Shown: positions 1-12,011, counted from the stretch's first letter. The stretch: DNA of 64,000 nucleotides from Hemileia vastatrix (GCA_030280995.1 JASXTE010000209.1:1-64000), one strand, 5' to 3'. Notes: generated by a model from the letters alone, not told the origin. Numbers and translations are program-made.

Positions 1-2859
1 GAGTTCAACAGAGTTCTTCAAGAGAAATTAGAATCCAAGATGAAAGGAACTGCTGCAGATGGAGCAATCACAAACCTTTTCGTGGGAAGAATGAAATCGT
101 ATCTCAGATGTGTCAACGTAGATTATGAGTCTGCAAGATCAGAAGACTTCTACGACATTCAACTCAATGTCAAAGGTATGGCAAACTTAGCCGAATCATT
201 CAAAGACTACGTTCAAGTGGAGATGCTAGATGGAGACAACAAATATCAAGCTGAAGGATATGGTTTACAGGATGCCAAGAAGGGAGTCATCTTCGAGAAG
301 TTTCCTCCTGTCTTACATCTTCAACTCAAGAGATTTGAATACGATATCGAAAAGGATACCATGGTCAAGATCAACGATAGACACGAGTTCCCAATGGACA
401 TCGATTTGGAACCTTATTTGGCTCAAGAAGCTGATCGTTCCGAACCTTACAATTACAAGCTTCATGGAGTTCTTGTTCACTCTGGAGATCTACATGGTGG
501 TCATTACTTTGCTCTTTTGAAGCCTGAAAAGGATGGAAAATGGTTCAAGTTCGACGATGATAGAGTTACTCCTGTTCTTGAGAAAGAGGTTTTGGAAGAC
601 AATTATGGTGGAGAATTGGTCAATGGAAATCAGAACAACCTAGGTAACAGAGCTCCAGTCAGAGCTATGAAGAGATTCACCAATGCTTACATGTTGGTCT
701 ACGTCAGAGAGAGTAGAATGGACGAGGTTCTCAAGCCTTTCACTCCTGAGGATACTCCGGCTTATCTCAGTGCTCGTTTGGACGAAGAGAGATTGGCGAT
801 GGAAGCTAGAAAGAGGGAAAGAGAAGAACAGCATCTTTACATGAACGTCAAGGTGAGTGCTTCCCTTTTGTCGAAGCTTGGTATCGCTCTCTTTAACGCT
901 TTCTGACCTTTTCTCCCTTCACTCAAACGCACTCGCAATCTTTGTTCCTTTCGACAGCTCATCACTGAAGATTCCTTCAAGATCCATCAAGGTTTCGATC
1001 TCGCCACTTTCGAAGATCGTAATCTACCTCCAAGCGATTTGACCAACCATCGTGAGCTCAAGACGACTCTTTTCACAGACTTCAAAGCCAAGGTTGCTCA
1101 AGCTCAGGGAGTTCCAAATGAACAGGTTCGACTTTGGGTTCTAGTCAATCGTCAGAACAAGACGGTGAGACCAGATGTGGTGGTTCCAGAGAACGATCCA
1201 GCTCTCACTCTCGAGACTGTTCGCGATCGCATGGCATCGAGAGCCAACGACCTTAGATTCTACGTCGAGATCCTCGGTCCATCGGATAACCCAGACAATT
1301 CATTGATGATCTTCCTCAAGTACTTCGATGTCTCTCGTCAGACGTTGGCTGGAGTCTCTCGAATTTACGTTCAAAAAGGAATGAAGGTGGGAGATTTGAT
1401 TCCAAAGATTAACGAAATCATGTTATGGCCTCCCAATACTCAAGTCAGACTTTACGAAGAAATCAAACCTGGTATGATTGAGCAAATGAAGAACAAGGCC
1501 ACTTTCGCTCAATCAGAGATTCAAGATGGTGACATTATCTGTTTCCAAATGGACATTCCTGAGAAGGATGCTCAAGATTACGAGACTCAATCGATGTACT
1601 CGAACCCAATCCAATTCTACGACTTCCTCCAGAATCAGATCAAGGTCATGTTCAAGCCGAAATTCGACGATGTCGATTACAAGAACGAGATCGAGGTCAC
1701 CTTGAGCAAGAAGATGACATACGATATGGTAAGTGTTTTGGAGATCAAATTTTCAGTAAATTGATTCTTCCTATGACTGGATCTGATTCCTATGTTTTTC
1801 CTTTCCATGCTACAGATGGCCAACAAGGTTGGAGAGAGACTCAAACATGAACCTCTCAAACTTCGTTTCACTACTGCCAATGGTCCAAACGGAGCTCCAA
1901 AGACTGTCTTGAAACGTACCTCGAATCAGACTGTCAATGAGATTGTTCAGCCTTCTTACAATCAAGGCCAAGCTTCTCTTCTCTACTACGAGCTTCTCGA
2001 CGTCAGCATCACCGAGCTGGAGACGAAGAGAAGTCTGAAGGTCTTCTGGTGCGGCGCTCACAACAAGGAAGAGGTGAGTAGAGTCCCTGGAATAGCAACT
2101 TCTATTCATTTGACTTGACTAACTTTACTTTTCCTCGATTCCCTCTCAATCTAGTCTGCCCACTCTTTCCTGCTTCCAAAGACCAACCCGGTCAACGACG
2201 TGATCGTAGAGCTTTCGAAAGTCGTCAAGCTCACTCCTGAAGGGTCTCAACGCATCAGACTGTTCGAAATCGCCAACAATGGAAAGCAAACGACTGCTTA
2301 TGGAGGAACTGAAATGATTGGAAACATTCAGGAGCCAACCGAACTCTTCGCTGAAGAAGTGCCTCTGGAAGAAGTCAACAGCAATTCTGAAGAAGGAAAC
2401 ATCAAGATCATCAACGTCTTCCACTTCACGAAAGAGGCACATCGTGTTCATGGAGTTCCTTTCAGATTCATAGTGAAAAAGGACGAACCTTTCTCAGAGA
2501 CCAAAAAGAGACTTCAGGCGAGAGTGGGAGCTTCAGACAAAGATTTCGCTAAGTATCGCTTCGCTCTTTGCATCAGTAGTTCCTACAAACAACCTGCTTA
2601 TCTAGAAGAGGCGGATGAACTGTGAGTGTTGCAATTTGGAGATTCGTTTCGAAAGACAGAAGACGGAGAAGGATTTGAGGAAGTGTTTCGTACCAATTGC
2701 TAACCTTTCGATCCTCCTCCCTTCGCTTTTCGTCTTCACAGCTTCAACCACAAGTTCGTCGCAGACGATGCTCTTGGTTTGGATCATCAAGATCGAACAG
2801 GACGTCCAGGACGATTGGGAGCAGCAGTCCAAGATCGAGGTATCAAGATTAGGAATTAG
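1..2859 (+). CDS. Ubiquitin carboxyl-terminal hydrolase, USP7/Ubp15 family (5' partial)
   Basis: Cysteine protease that removes ubiquitin from proteins; yeast Ubp15 and human USP7 are the reference members. The window opens inside the USP domain, so the MATH domain and catalytic Cys box lie upstream. Exons: 1-852, 958-1728, 1816-2073, 2155-2621, 2742-2859, all in phase. Exon 1 carries the conserved core FPPVLHLQLKRFEYD and the His box (HSGDLHGGHYFAL, then WFKFDDDRV). Exons 2-4 encode the C-terminal ubiquitin-like region of USP7 (VRLWVLVNRQNKTVRPD). The last exon ends in the basic/aromatic tail GIKIRN, as in this family. No frame break was found. Family assignment is firm; the orthologue name is inferred. 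Confidence 0.9.
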
Positions 2860-3417
2860 AACTAGATGTCTCTTCCTCTGTTCTCTTGTTTCTTCCTTTC
2901 CCTCTAATTCTTTTTCGCATCCTGTTTCATCCTAAATACACGGGTCTTCTACTGCTTTGTGCTTTTCCCCCTTTCTTGTCTTTACCTTTGTCTCCTTTTT
3001 ACGTAAATCCAAAATCTGTTTGAATCAAGAATGTAAGAATGCTCTCGCGGTATTCTTTTGCGTCCGATTGAATATCGATCGACTAACTGCGAGCAAAAAA
3101 AAGAATGAAACATGAAATGTGTGTCCGATTCGTCGGTCGTTAACGAGGATATGGTAGATCAACTTCTTCTCCTTCTTCCATCTTCCTTCTCGAACTCAAC
3201 ATTGTGTTAAGTCACAGACGAACGGTTCACTTCGAAGCAAACTCAATGCTGTTGACGAGAAGCGTGTGATCTTACAACGCTGATGTAAAGAATTTTTGTC
3301 GAGAGAAAGTCTAGGAGCAGGAGTACTGAATACAAACGTTTGCTGCTCAGGGTTAGGGTATGAGCAAGAACATGAATCTTGATTAGATGATGAGTGTGAT
3401 TTCCATCACACGTAAGA
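2860..3417. other. Intergenic stretch with a telomere-like motif
   Basis: No coding signal is visible. It holds the 3' flank of the USP gene (T-rich), then at 3350-3358 the telomere-like sequence GGGTTAGGG, only 60 bp before the truncated ULA1 fragment. A short hairpin (GTGTGAT / ATCACAC) follows at about 3391-3408. Confidence 0.5.
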
Positions 3418-3905
3418 ATGAAGGAAGATGGCCTGGTGCTAGTTTTTTCTTTCACTGACTTGATTTTGGGAATCGATTCCAATAATGAAGCTGAAAATGG
3501 GGATGTTGAAATGAAAGATGAAATTGAATTGGAAAAAGATAATGAGAAATTGATCGCTTTGGCAAAGGAGGTTTTGGAAAAGTTCGAATTGGATGAAGAA
3601 ATGTGGGAGAAGGTAGAGGATTCTATCAAAGAGATGTGAGTAAACGAGACGCTCTTGACAAAGTTGACCTTCAGCATCGAAGACTTGATTTCTGAATCAT
3701 TTCTTTCGCTTTCTAACTTTCAAGCTTTGCCTTCTTTCTCAACAGGGTGAGATCCGCTCATTCTGATCTACTTTCAACTTCTGCTTTGTTGGGTGGAGTG
3801 GCAGCTCAAGAATCAATCAAGATCATCATTAAGCAATACATTCCTTTAGATAACACTGCGATCTATGATGGTATCAAGGGAAGCATTGGAGCGTTCGCTT
3901 TATAG
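3418..3905 (+). pseudogene. 3' fragment of NEDD8-activating enzyme E1 regulatory subunit (ULA1/APPBP1)
   Basis: The conserved C terminus of ULA1/APPBP1, which with UBA3 activates NEDD8/Rub1. Exons 3418-3635 and 3746-3905 give only about 125 residues against roughly 500-550 for the full protein. The second exon is diagnostic: LLGGVAAQESIKIIIKQY followed by IYDGIKGSIGAFAL matches the family ending. The first exon starts acidic (EAENGDVEMKDEIELEK). No adenylation-domain sequence is readable in any frame upstream before the USP gene ends. The ATG at 3418 is only the first in frame; the preceding T-rich tract may be the end of a lost intron. Either a duplicated or rearranged fragment, or an assembly join. 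A functional gene of this size is unlikely. Confidence 0.7.
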
Positions 3906-4982
3906 ATGAAACAAAAAAGGAGAACGTAGGAAATGAGGACAAAGGAAGAAGGATGTAAAAGTAGAGGGCAGGGTTTTGGGTGAATCTCTTTTGGAGTAAA
4001 AGAAGTAGAAGAAGTAAAGCAACAAATGTCATCCACCATCAATTTTCTCGTCTTGTAATATCTCACAATGCGTTTCAAATCCTTCGAAAGAAACCAAAAC
4101 CACGTCTGAGGACCTTCCGTCGCGATCTCAGATTGAATTTCTCACCCTAGAAGAGAGAAAGCCTCACAACCAGAACCCTACCAGGAGTCATCGATTTCTT
4201 CTTGAGGAGGCTGAGATTCAAGTTCATGCATGGAAAGCACCAGAATTCGAAGTTGCAACCTGAAAGAAGTGGAAGAGAAGACATAGAGACGAGAGAGAAG
4301 CAGAGCTCAGATGAAAGAAAAGATCGACACTCGAGATGTAGATGAGTAGAGAAGAAAAGTCTAAACTGAGAAAAGAAAGAGTAAGAATTGAATTGTTGAA
4401 ATTGGAATCTCTGAAATTCGAGGGAACAAAAGAGAAGGATTTAGAGTCAAACGAAGAAGCTTACCTTTACTAAGTAAATTTCCTCTGTCTGATCCTTCAT
4501 TTGATTCATTTTCTTTTCCAAACTCTGTCTGTCTACATGATCTTCGATGTAGATTGTATCTTCAACCTAGAGAGATAGAATGAAAGAAAGAGCGAGCTCT
4601 GGCGGGTTCGAATTTTTTCCTTAAAACCGTTCAGCGTTCGCGCACTTTTCTCGCTCGCCATTTCTACCTTCAATGTCCTCGCGTTTGGTCAAAAGTCTGA
4701 ATTTCTCCATTTTAAATCTCTCAAAAGATTTGTTTTGATCTGGTTCGAAAATGTCTACAAACAAGGTTTTTCGGTAGCGCTGTTTTCAGAGAGGCAAGAG
4801 TGGAAGTTGTCAAAAACGGGGGTAGAAACCTTCGAGGGGAACTGGCATTTTAACTTCTTCGGGTGGGGCGCAACGATTACATACTTTGAAACTAAATATC
4901 CATCTCTTACAATCAGTCTTAAGCAATAAACATCTTTTCAAAGTCTACCTCACCCCATCTTTGCTGTTCTTGCAACTCAAAG
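3906..4982. other. Intergenic region, no gene seen
   Basis: About 1.1 kb of mixed sequence between the ULA1 fragment and the coiled-coil gene. Purine-rich on the + strand at 4240-4460, then AT-rich. Open frames here are short, start on non-ATG codons or lack recognisable content. Probably 5' region of the next gene in its last few hundred bases. Confidence 0.4.
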
Positions 4983-6875
4983 ATGTTGTCGAACCCACTT
5001 CTCAACCTACCTTACGTCTTTGCGCGACAACTCAACTCAAGCAACAATCATCTATCAACCCAATCTTACAACATTCATTGGCTGAAAAAACTCATTCAAG
5101 ACACTTTGTGTCCAACTCAATCTCAAATGGACTTGAAGGATGGCATCCCATTCCTTTCCAATCCATCGAAGACGACGCTCTTCGATTCGAGAGCTCGTCC
5201 TCTGCCATTCATCACTGCAACTCCAATTCCTGGAGCTCAGATGATGACTTCAGAAGCCGTTTTGACTCAAGTCAACAGTGAGTATTCGAGCTTGTCGTCG
5301 CTGTCCAGATGGATAGCGGGACGAGTAGTTAAACTCGAAAGAGCGCGCGAGTCTCTTTCAACACTCTTCTGATCACTCTCTTTCTCTTTCTCTTTCTCTC
5401 TCTTTCTACTCATTCACCCTTCAGCTTCTTACTGTCTCCAAGTCGCCATCATGGTCGGTCTATTGACCTTCTTTGTCGCAAGGCTCTTTTGGAACCGTCG
5501 CACTTCTGCCGCCGCTATCGACTGTGGATCGACCTCTGAGCAAACAATCTCGAAAATCTTGATCGAGTTCACTGCATCCCAAGCTGCTTTCTCAAAGGTT
5601 CACGTCACAAGCCTAGCATCGCACAAAGCCAGGATGGCCGTCGTCTTCGAATCTCTGAAGCTACATCATTCACAGCAGCAAATGAAGGAGGTCCTTCAAG
5701 CATCGGCAACCCTTCGTGAAGCGAACGAGTACCTCAGTTCGAAACGCAAGAAAGTCGAGAAGGACTGGAAGAAGCTGATAGAAGAGGCCCAGCAGTCGGC
5801 TGAAGACTCGAAAAGAGAAGTCCAGACGTTGCAAGAGAGACTAGCTCTTGAATGCTCCGGATCTCACGAGTTGAAGGCCAAGATCCGCAAGATGGGAGAG
5901 GGCATAGATTCACTTCTCAACATCAACAAGGTACTTGGAAGGAAAGTCCAGGATCTTCAGAGCCAGGTCATAGCTACCTCAAATGAGCTCCGCTCATGCC
6001 GATCTGATCTCATCACTCTGCAAGAGGAGAACTCTGACTTGAACCTGGAGATTCACAACCAGACCGAGAGGAGGATCGTCGAGCTCTCTGTCGTTCCATC
6101 AGCAAAATCAAGAGTCAGCAAGCCTAACCGTTCGTCGGATACAGATTCTGACTCTGAGTCTGAATCAGGCTCGGAGGACTTGTCCTATTACGCTGGCAAC
6201 AGTCTATCTCACGAGGTTTAAAGCCTGAAGCGAGAGGTGGAAGATGAAAGGAGGAGAGGTCTCGAGGAAAAGAGAGCACTCCAGACGAAGCTTCATCAAA
6301 CTCTGGAGAAAGCAGAAGGAGAAAGAGACGAAAGCAAGCGAACCATCAGCAAGAAGGTCAGCGAGATCAGAGATCTGGAAAGAGGGAATAGAGTGGCAGC
6401 TATGAAATTGAAGACGCAAGAAGCCAAGATCGACACTCTCAGATCGCAACTCCAACGATCGAGAGGCTTGTCATCGATGGACATCAAGGCCAACAAGGCG
6501 AAGGGCAACTCTGACATTCGTTTGAACAGAGTGAGAAGCTCTTTGAGCTCCATCAACACCTCTTCGTTGTCACTGGCATCTTCGTCTGCTTCTGCCTTGA
6601 TTGGCTCTTCGACTTCTTTATCCTCGTCGGCTCCCCTCTGTTCATCTCTCGACACGACTACGAGTAGCGATCCGGTTAAGATCAACGCCACTGCCAGTCC
6701 ATCTCCGACCTCTAGTACTCCGATGAAGCTTACCTGGGCACAAAGAGCTGAGACAAAAGCCAGCCGTTCAGGAGAAGAGGAAAAGGTCGTATTGAACAGT
6801 GGCGACGAAGACCAAACCGAAACGTCATTCCCAGACTTGGATGATGATGAGGAGTCAATGTTTTATGGACATTGA
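4983..6875 (+). CDS. Coiled-coil protein, unrecognised, interrupted by one in-frame stop
   Basis: Exons 4983-5277 and 5425-6875 join in phase across a GTGAGT...CAG intron. The N-terminal part has a hydrophobic patch near the junction (MVGLLTFFVARLFW), possibly a membrane segment. Then comes a long heptad-rich coiled coil (about 5640-6070), a Ser/Asp/Glu acidic patch, a second coiled coil (6230-6470), a Ser-rich linker, and an acidic C terminus ending DEESMFYGH. A TAA at 6219-6221 interrupts the frame: the code on both sides is in the same frame and the heptad pattern continues immediately after it (SLKREVEDERRRGLEE). No readthrough context (TGA CTA) is present, so this is a nonsense mutation or a base error. 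No family was recognised. Confidence 0.55.
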
Positions 6876-8504
6876 TCTGGATACCTTAGCTTGCTCGCTG
6901 ATCGAAGACTAGAAGGTCAATCAGCAGCTCTGGAGCGGATCGATCTGACCGGCGAAGGAGCTTTCAAAGCACGGAAGGAAAGAGAAAAAGGATCTCGAGA
7001 TCAAGAACTCAAGGACTCGAGCGAAACAGACAAGACAAGCAATCAAGCACACAATCTTCTCTCAAGGACAACTCCTACTTTCAGGAGGAATTGATTCAAG
7101 GGGATGAAGATTCTCCCAGTCGGAATTCAAAGCAAGGATGCTTGGAAGCAAAAGAACAAAGGAACAAAGCGGAGGATCTCTCCATTTCTCAACAAAGAGA
7201 GATGGACGGATCACTCGCTAGATTTCTGCTGTTGGTCAAAAGAATGAACAAAAATGACACCATTCGACCTCTCTGACTCCCCTTGTGGGAAAAGAGAGAC
7301 TCACCAGTCGATGGAAGAAAACGATTTATTTGACCTCTGGCGTGTTCCGTCATCTCGAGTTTTCAAATGCCTCGAGTACGGAACAAGGAAATCTAGTAAA
7401 GGCACACGAAATCGGTGCTCACTCTGTAGCTGGAATGGGTTTGATCCTCTCTCGCATTGCGTGCGAAGAGGTGACCATTCCTAAGAAGGTGTAAACGAGG
7501 TTTTACATCCGGAGTGCTTTGTTCCTTTCTCCTTCTTTTTTTACTCTCCACTTTTGCTTCCAAGTGTCTCTTGCTTTGGGTCTCGATTGGTGAGTTTCTC
7601 GAATCTCTGACGAATCTCTCTCCTCCTTTCTGTAGGTTTCTCGTCTTTGGTCGGTCGATCTGTCGTTCAGATTCGTCGACGTCTGTCATCACGCTCAAGT
7701 CTTACGGTTTCACATCTTCAAGTTTCCACCCACCTCTTTCCACTTCGCGCTTTTCACGGCTTCTTTCCTCTCTCTGCGAATGCTCAAGCTTCGGATAAGG
7801 CCTCAACTCCAATCACTGGCTTACTCTGCGACTGACTGGATTCGCTTGCCCCTCATGATTTGGTTGAAGGAAAAATACAAACACTCACAAAAAATTCGAA
7901 AAAGTCAAAATCCCAGAAAAAATCCATAGATGGTTCCCGTTTCTAGTCTGATTATAGAATTCCGTTTAATTCTCTTTCCCCTCAAGTCGTGTTCTTATAC
8001 AAAACAAAAGCAAACCTAAAAAGTTCAAAAGATGCAAAATCCAAAAAAAAACCCATAGACGGCTTCCCTTTCTCCTGTCCCCGTTTCGTTCGTGATATCT
8101 TTCGAGTTCTGCTGTACTTAGTCTTATTCTGTTTTGAGTATAATCTTCTCTTTAACGTCATCTTGCGACCTTCTTTCTCGTGTGCAGTCTTGAACTTCTC
8201 TCCTGTGCTGGAGAAGCAGAAGTAGAAATGGATGACTTGCTCATGTCTTTCTCTTCTTCGAAGTCCTTGCGTTTTCCTTTGAGATTCTTCTTCTGACGTT
8301 TGTTTCCTCGAAGTCGAAACGTGTGTGAGAAAGGAGACGAGAGATCGGAGAGAAATGGGGAGGCGAGGAGCAAAAGGCAAAAGGACGAAAGCCACATGTC
8401 GATATGTCAAACATCTCAAATGTCCCAGCTCGAGTCTTTCCATCATCACTTTCTTTTGTACGAACAAAAAGGAAAAGGCAACTTGAACCTGATTCAGAAA
8501 CTCA
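6876..8504. other. Intergenic region with AT-rich imperfect repeat
   Basis: About 1.6 kb without a convincing gene. The frame of the upstream coiled-coil gene stays mostly open to about 7090 but its content is unremarkable, so it is read as 3' UTR. At about 7880-7950 and 8010-8080 there are two diverged copies of an A-rich stretch (shared core AAAATCC...CCATAGA, then GGTTCCC/GGCTTCCC), spaced about 120 bp. A dispersed block follows at 8090-8215 (separate entry). Confidence 0.4.
8090..8215. repeat. Dispersed non-coding block, copy 1
   Basis: The + strand here aligns with the reverse complement of about 57780-57910, sharing among others the stretch GTGTGCAGTCTTGAACTTC and flanking CTTAGTCTT and GATCTTC/AATCTTC blocks. 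Copy 1 lies just beyond the 3' end of F-box paralogue A; copy 2 lies upstream of F-box paralogue C. No coding potential is shared: the frames differ between copies. Confidence 0.65.
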
Positions 8505-11065
8505 TCAGAGTTTGATCGCTGTGATCTCACGATAGCTGAGTCGCTGAACTTTCTCTACTTTACTAAATGCGCTCACTTGAGACTTTTCGAAAATTAGAAA
8601 CAAGAGAGAACTGGGGGTACGAAAATGGTTTGCGAGAATGGAAGAGTTCTTTAGAATTGCCGATTGGATCTTAAAGAGAACACTTGGAAAGGCTCGAGAA
8701 GAAGAAGAAGTATTTGAAGAGGCTGATGCTGTCGACGACTCGAATTCCATCAAAAAGGATCGGATACCAAACGACTTCCAGGAATACCATTGATCGAAAG
8801 CAGAACTATACTTGAGTTTGAAGAAGATGAGAGCCGATTCATGCGCACGGATTTTCACTCTGTAGAATGAGGGAAAGTAGATGAAGACAAGGTCAGTATG
8901 ACTTTGTATCAATTCGTGATGGCATCTCAACACGAGGAATGGAGTTCTACTCACTGCAATTGTTTCGAAACTCGTCAACGTTGTCTTGAAGCCACGAGAC
9001 AGCCTTCTCTTCCGACGTCAAGTATGAATTTATCTCTAAATGGTTCACCGAAGATGTCCGAAGAGAAGCAAATGCAACATCTTGACCCGAAGATGGCGAA
9101 AGAGAGGAGTCGAAATCGCCAGCGGCTGCCGACAATATTTCCTTGTGAGACAGACGTCGATGAACAGCCAGTCTGCTGGAGACCATCGATGCTAGAGCTG
9201 TGGCTGAAATCGGCGATCTAGTGGATTCTTCGCCTTCTTCGTCTTCTTTGTTGATTGTTCCAAGGATAATCTCATTGAGCTCCGGAAACAAGAAGTGGTC
9301 CTTGTAGCCAGCTTCATTTGCTTCTCTCGATTGAATAGAGAGCAATATGAGGAGCTGATTCCAAAACCCGGATGGAGTTGATGTTGGTAGTTGAAGGTGC
9401 AGACTATCAAGGTGTTTCCAATATTTCATCGCCTTGATTAAGGAGGTGGCTGCCTCTTCCGTTGGTTCCACTAGCAGAGAATCCACATTGAACGTTTGTG
9501 GTGAGGATTGTGCTCTCAAGAAGGAAAGATCTTTGGGATTGACTTTTTCGAGATACAACTGCCAAAGGCTCGGAGCTTTGAAGTTCTTGAAGAATGAACT
9601 GCACTTTGCGTTCTAGGTTGAGGGAGGAATCTGCTCTAGACGTAGAATTTCGAGATGAGGGAGGTCAAAAGAGATTGATCCCATACCTTGAATCTGATCT
9701 CCCTCTGTCCATGGAAGGCTCAATTGCACTAGACTTGTATTTGAGCTGAGTAACTTGACAATGAAACTGGACTCGATTCCGTAACTGCTGATGATCACGT
9801 CAGTCGCTTCTTGAAGTCGATCCACCAGAGCGTCATCACAAAGGAGACTTTCTCCTCCTCCATGCCAAATTAGCTTAGAAAGCTTTGGCTTCCATACTGA
9901 AGGCAACGAAATGATCTCTTCCAGCGGGCTAGGATATAATTCTTTTTCTTCCCCGAATCCACAATAGTATTCCGAACGGAGGACCGTAAGAGAAGGGCAT
10001 TGAGAAGCTATTTCAATGATGAAAGGGCATAGATCACTTCGATGTGCGGTCGAGAGAGAACGCAGGGATCCAGAAGAAGGGAGAATGGAGCTACGAAGTT
10101 GTTCCTTCTCTGACTCATTCACTTCCTCCTTGATCTTGAGGTCGATAGATTTGATGGAGTTACTACTCTTCTCTCCAAAGACATTGAGTCCTTTGATGAT
10201 ATTGAAGACTTGCCCTTCCATTTCGAAGTGTCGGAACAGACTCTTGGATTCCAGGATAGACTTGTTCCATAACTTGCAAATCGAGGTAGAAATGGCAATA
10301 GAAGGGGAATCCGAGAGTGACATTGTTTTAACGAAAAGTTCCGGAGAAAGTCTGTCGAAAGGGCTCTTGAGCTGACAATTCTTCGACTTCTCGATCTCTT
10401 GTTTGAGCTCTACTAAGTCTGATTCTTTCAGATGGGAGGTAGCTGTCTCATTCTTTTGAGAAGGAAGCTGCTGAGCAATCTCGAGATGATGGAGAGCCAA
10501 AGCCAAAAAGTTGAACGTCGCTCTGAGATAAGTCTGCGTGACAAGAAAGAGAGACAAAGAGAAATCTAGTCAGATTGGAACTATGTGAAGAAACCGATCT
10601 ACCATCAGATATTAGACTTACCTCACGAGTCTTCTTTCCTTCCAAGGCTTTCTCGACGTCCTTTGCAGCCTCATGAGCTTGCCCAAACCTCTCCAAGCCA
10701 AAGCTTCTAAGTAAGAGTGGCTGTGTTGGATCAACAGGTTTAGATTCGAGAATCTGAAAGAGAATGAGAAACGAAAGAGCAGGCGACCAATCAGCAAGCT
10801 GGAAGGGCAAGGTAAGGAAGAACGAAGAAGACAGAAAGAACAGCGATTCGCTTCTTCTTTCCGTCCACTTTCTACTGTGATCAATACTCACCTGTGTACA
10901 CATATCTACTCCAGTCTTGAAATCCAATCTGTCTAGAGCAGCCTGAGCTCTCTGGATGGAGTCTCTGTTTGACTTTGCAATTCCATTCTCTTCGGTGGCA
11001 GTCCTCTTTGCAGCTGGCTCATCTGCTCCTCCTGAGTTGGTCCTCTTTGATCTTCTGGTGTTCAT
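8505..11065 (-). pseudogene. F-box/TPR-like protein, paralogue A (in-frame stop)
   Basis: Member of a three-copy local family (B at 30.9-33.1 kb, C at 58.1-60.0 kb). Exons on the minus strand: 11065-10892, 10753-10622, 10533-8955, and a conserved terminal exon 8857-8505. The N terminus is basic (MNTRRSKR, then DEPAAKRTATEENG), a likely nuclear signal, followed by a helical TPR-like pair. A canonical F-box follows (LKSPFDRLSPELFVKTM, with SICKLWNKSIL), then a degenerate leucine-rich region. The ATG at 11065 is chosen because all three copies share it. A TAG at 9613-9615 sits in frame; homology to B and C resumes at the next codon. F-box proteins usually recruit substrates to SCF ubiquitin ligases; the substrate here is unknown. 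Either a recent pseudogene or a base error. Confidence 0.75.
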
Positions 11066-11290
11066 GTTCGAGGAGCTGCTTTGGTTATCAGTTGGGTGAA
11101 AGAAAGAGACGTTGTGGTAGTGAAGGAAGAAGATTCTCTCCTCTTCTTCCATCTTGCCTTCTCGGTTCGTTCGGTCTTTTGCACCTCGGCATTTCCTTCA
11201 CTTTGAGCTGGAATTTCCATCTTCTCTTTCTTCTTCTTTACACATCACATCACAGTTCGAACATTAATCTTTCATCTCGAGGCTTTGTGC
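11066..11290 (-). promoter_or_regulatory. Duplicated upstream region of F-box paralogue A
   Basis: This stretch is similar to the reverse complement of the region just upstream of paralogue C (about 57895-58130). Shared blocks include CTTCACTTTGAGCTGGAA, TTCGGTCTTTTGCACCTCGG and CCTCGAGGCTTTG-like sequence. The homology runs through the putative 5' UTR and promoter, so A and C were copied with their upstream region. Paralogue B does not share it. Confidence 0.55.
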
Positions 11291-11471
11291 TCTGTGCGAC
11301 TCAGAGCAACAGCATCTTCATTCTTCAATCTCTTCCCTCCAACTTTGCCCTCTCAAAGAACGACTTCTCATTCAACGAGTCACAAGTCTCAAAACTCACT
11401 GTCGGATTCTGCTCAAAGATACTTCAGCAACAGAAAATCCAATTCACGTTATCTTGACACCAGTAGAGCCG

Positions 11472-12011
11472 ATGAGCAGTTCTTCCACCTCTTCCAAATC
11501 TTCTTCTCCTTCTGTTTTTACGACTCATGCTCTTCAATCTCAATCTTCGCAACTCCATCAAGGTCTCACTACCAATCTCTCTTCTATCCAAAAATCAAAT
11601 CACTATACTCTTAGTCAGGTACCGATAGAAATGTGGGAGCAAGTTTTCATTTCGATGGCAGATCAGGAGAAAGGCCCTGCCCCTATCGATGGAACTTTTA
11701 GAACTTCTTCATCAGTAGCCTTGACTTGTTCTCTTCTCTATCATCTAGTATCAATTGATAGATTTTCGAGAGTCACCTTAAAGAAGGCCAAGATCAAGGT
11801 GTCTGCAGGAAAAGGAGCTCTACGTTTCGCATCGTTTACATCTTTCATCTCAGACGAGCAAACCTTCTTCTTGAAATCTCATCCAGAAGTGACTGGTAGG
11901 ATCGAAATTTTGATCATAACTGCAAATCTCAAAGATATGTCTGAGATTGGCATCGATGAAGGTTGGGACTATTCACACTGGCTTTGGAAAGGTTCACTTC
12001 AGTTGACATGA
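11472..12011 (+). CDS. Small F-box-like protein
   Basis: Single-exon frame from ATG 11472 to TGA 12011, 179 residues. A Ser/Thr-rich N terminus is followed by an F-box-like segment (QVPIEMWEQVFISM, later SSVALTCSLLYHLV). The rest is unassigned. It is short for an F-box protein and ends soon after a basic segment, so it may be a truncated member; no continuation is readable beyond the stop. It is transcribed divergently from F-box paralogue A. Confidence is limited because only the F-box motif supports it. Confidence 0.45.
   Translation: MSSSSTSSKSSSPSVFTTHALQSQSSQLHQGLTTNLSSIQKSNHYTLSQVPIEMWEQVFISMADQEKGPAPIDGTFRTSSSVALTCSLLYHLVSIDRFSRVTLKKAKIKVSAGKGALRFASFTSFISDEQTFFLKSHPEVTGRIEILIITANLKDMSEIGIDEGWDYSHWLWKGSLQLT

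Noticed and set aside
4601..4625. tRNA T-arm-like GGGTTCGAATT
   Set aside because: No matching acceptor stem, D-arm or anticodon arm around it; no tRNA gene was found anywhere in the window.
6891..7276. Continuation of the coiled-coil protein beyond 6875 by further in-frame readthrough
   Set aside because: The frame remains fairly open, but the content loses heptads and the acidic C terminus at 6875 looks like a natural end.
9613..9617. A short intron removing the stop in F-box A (and the frameshift in B)
   Set aside because: No canonical donor and acceptor lie close enough; paralogue C reads straight through the same stretch as coding sequence.
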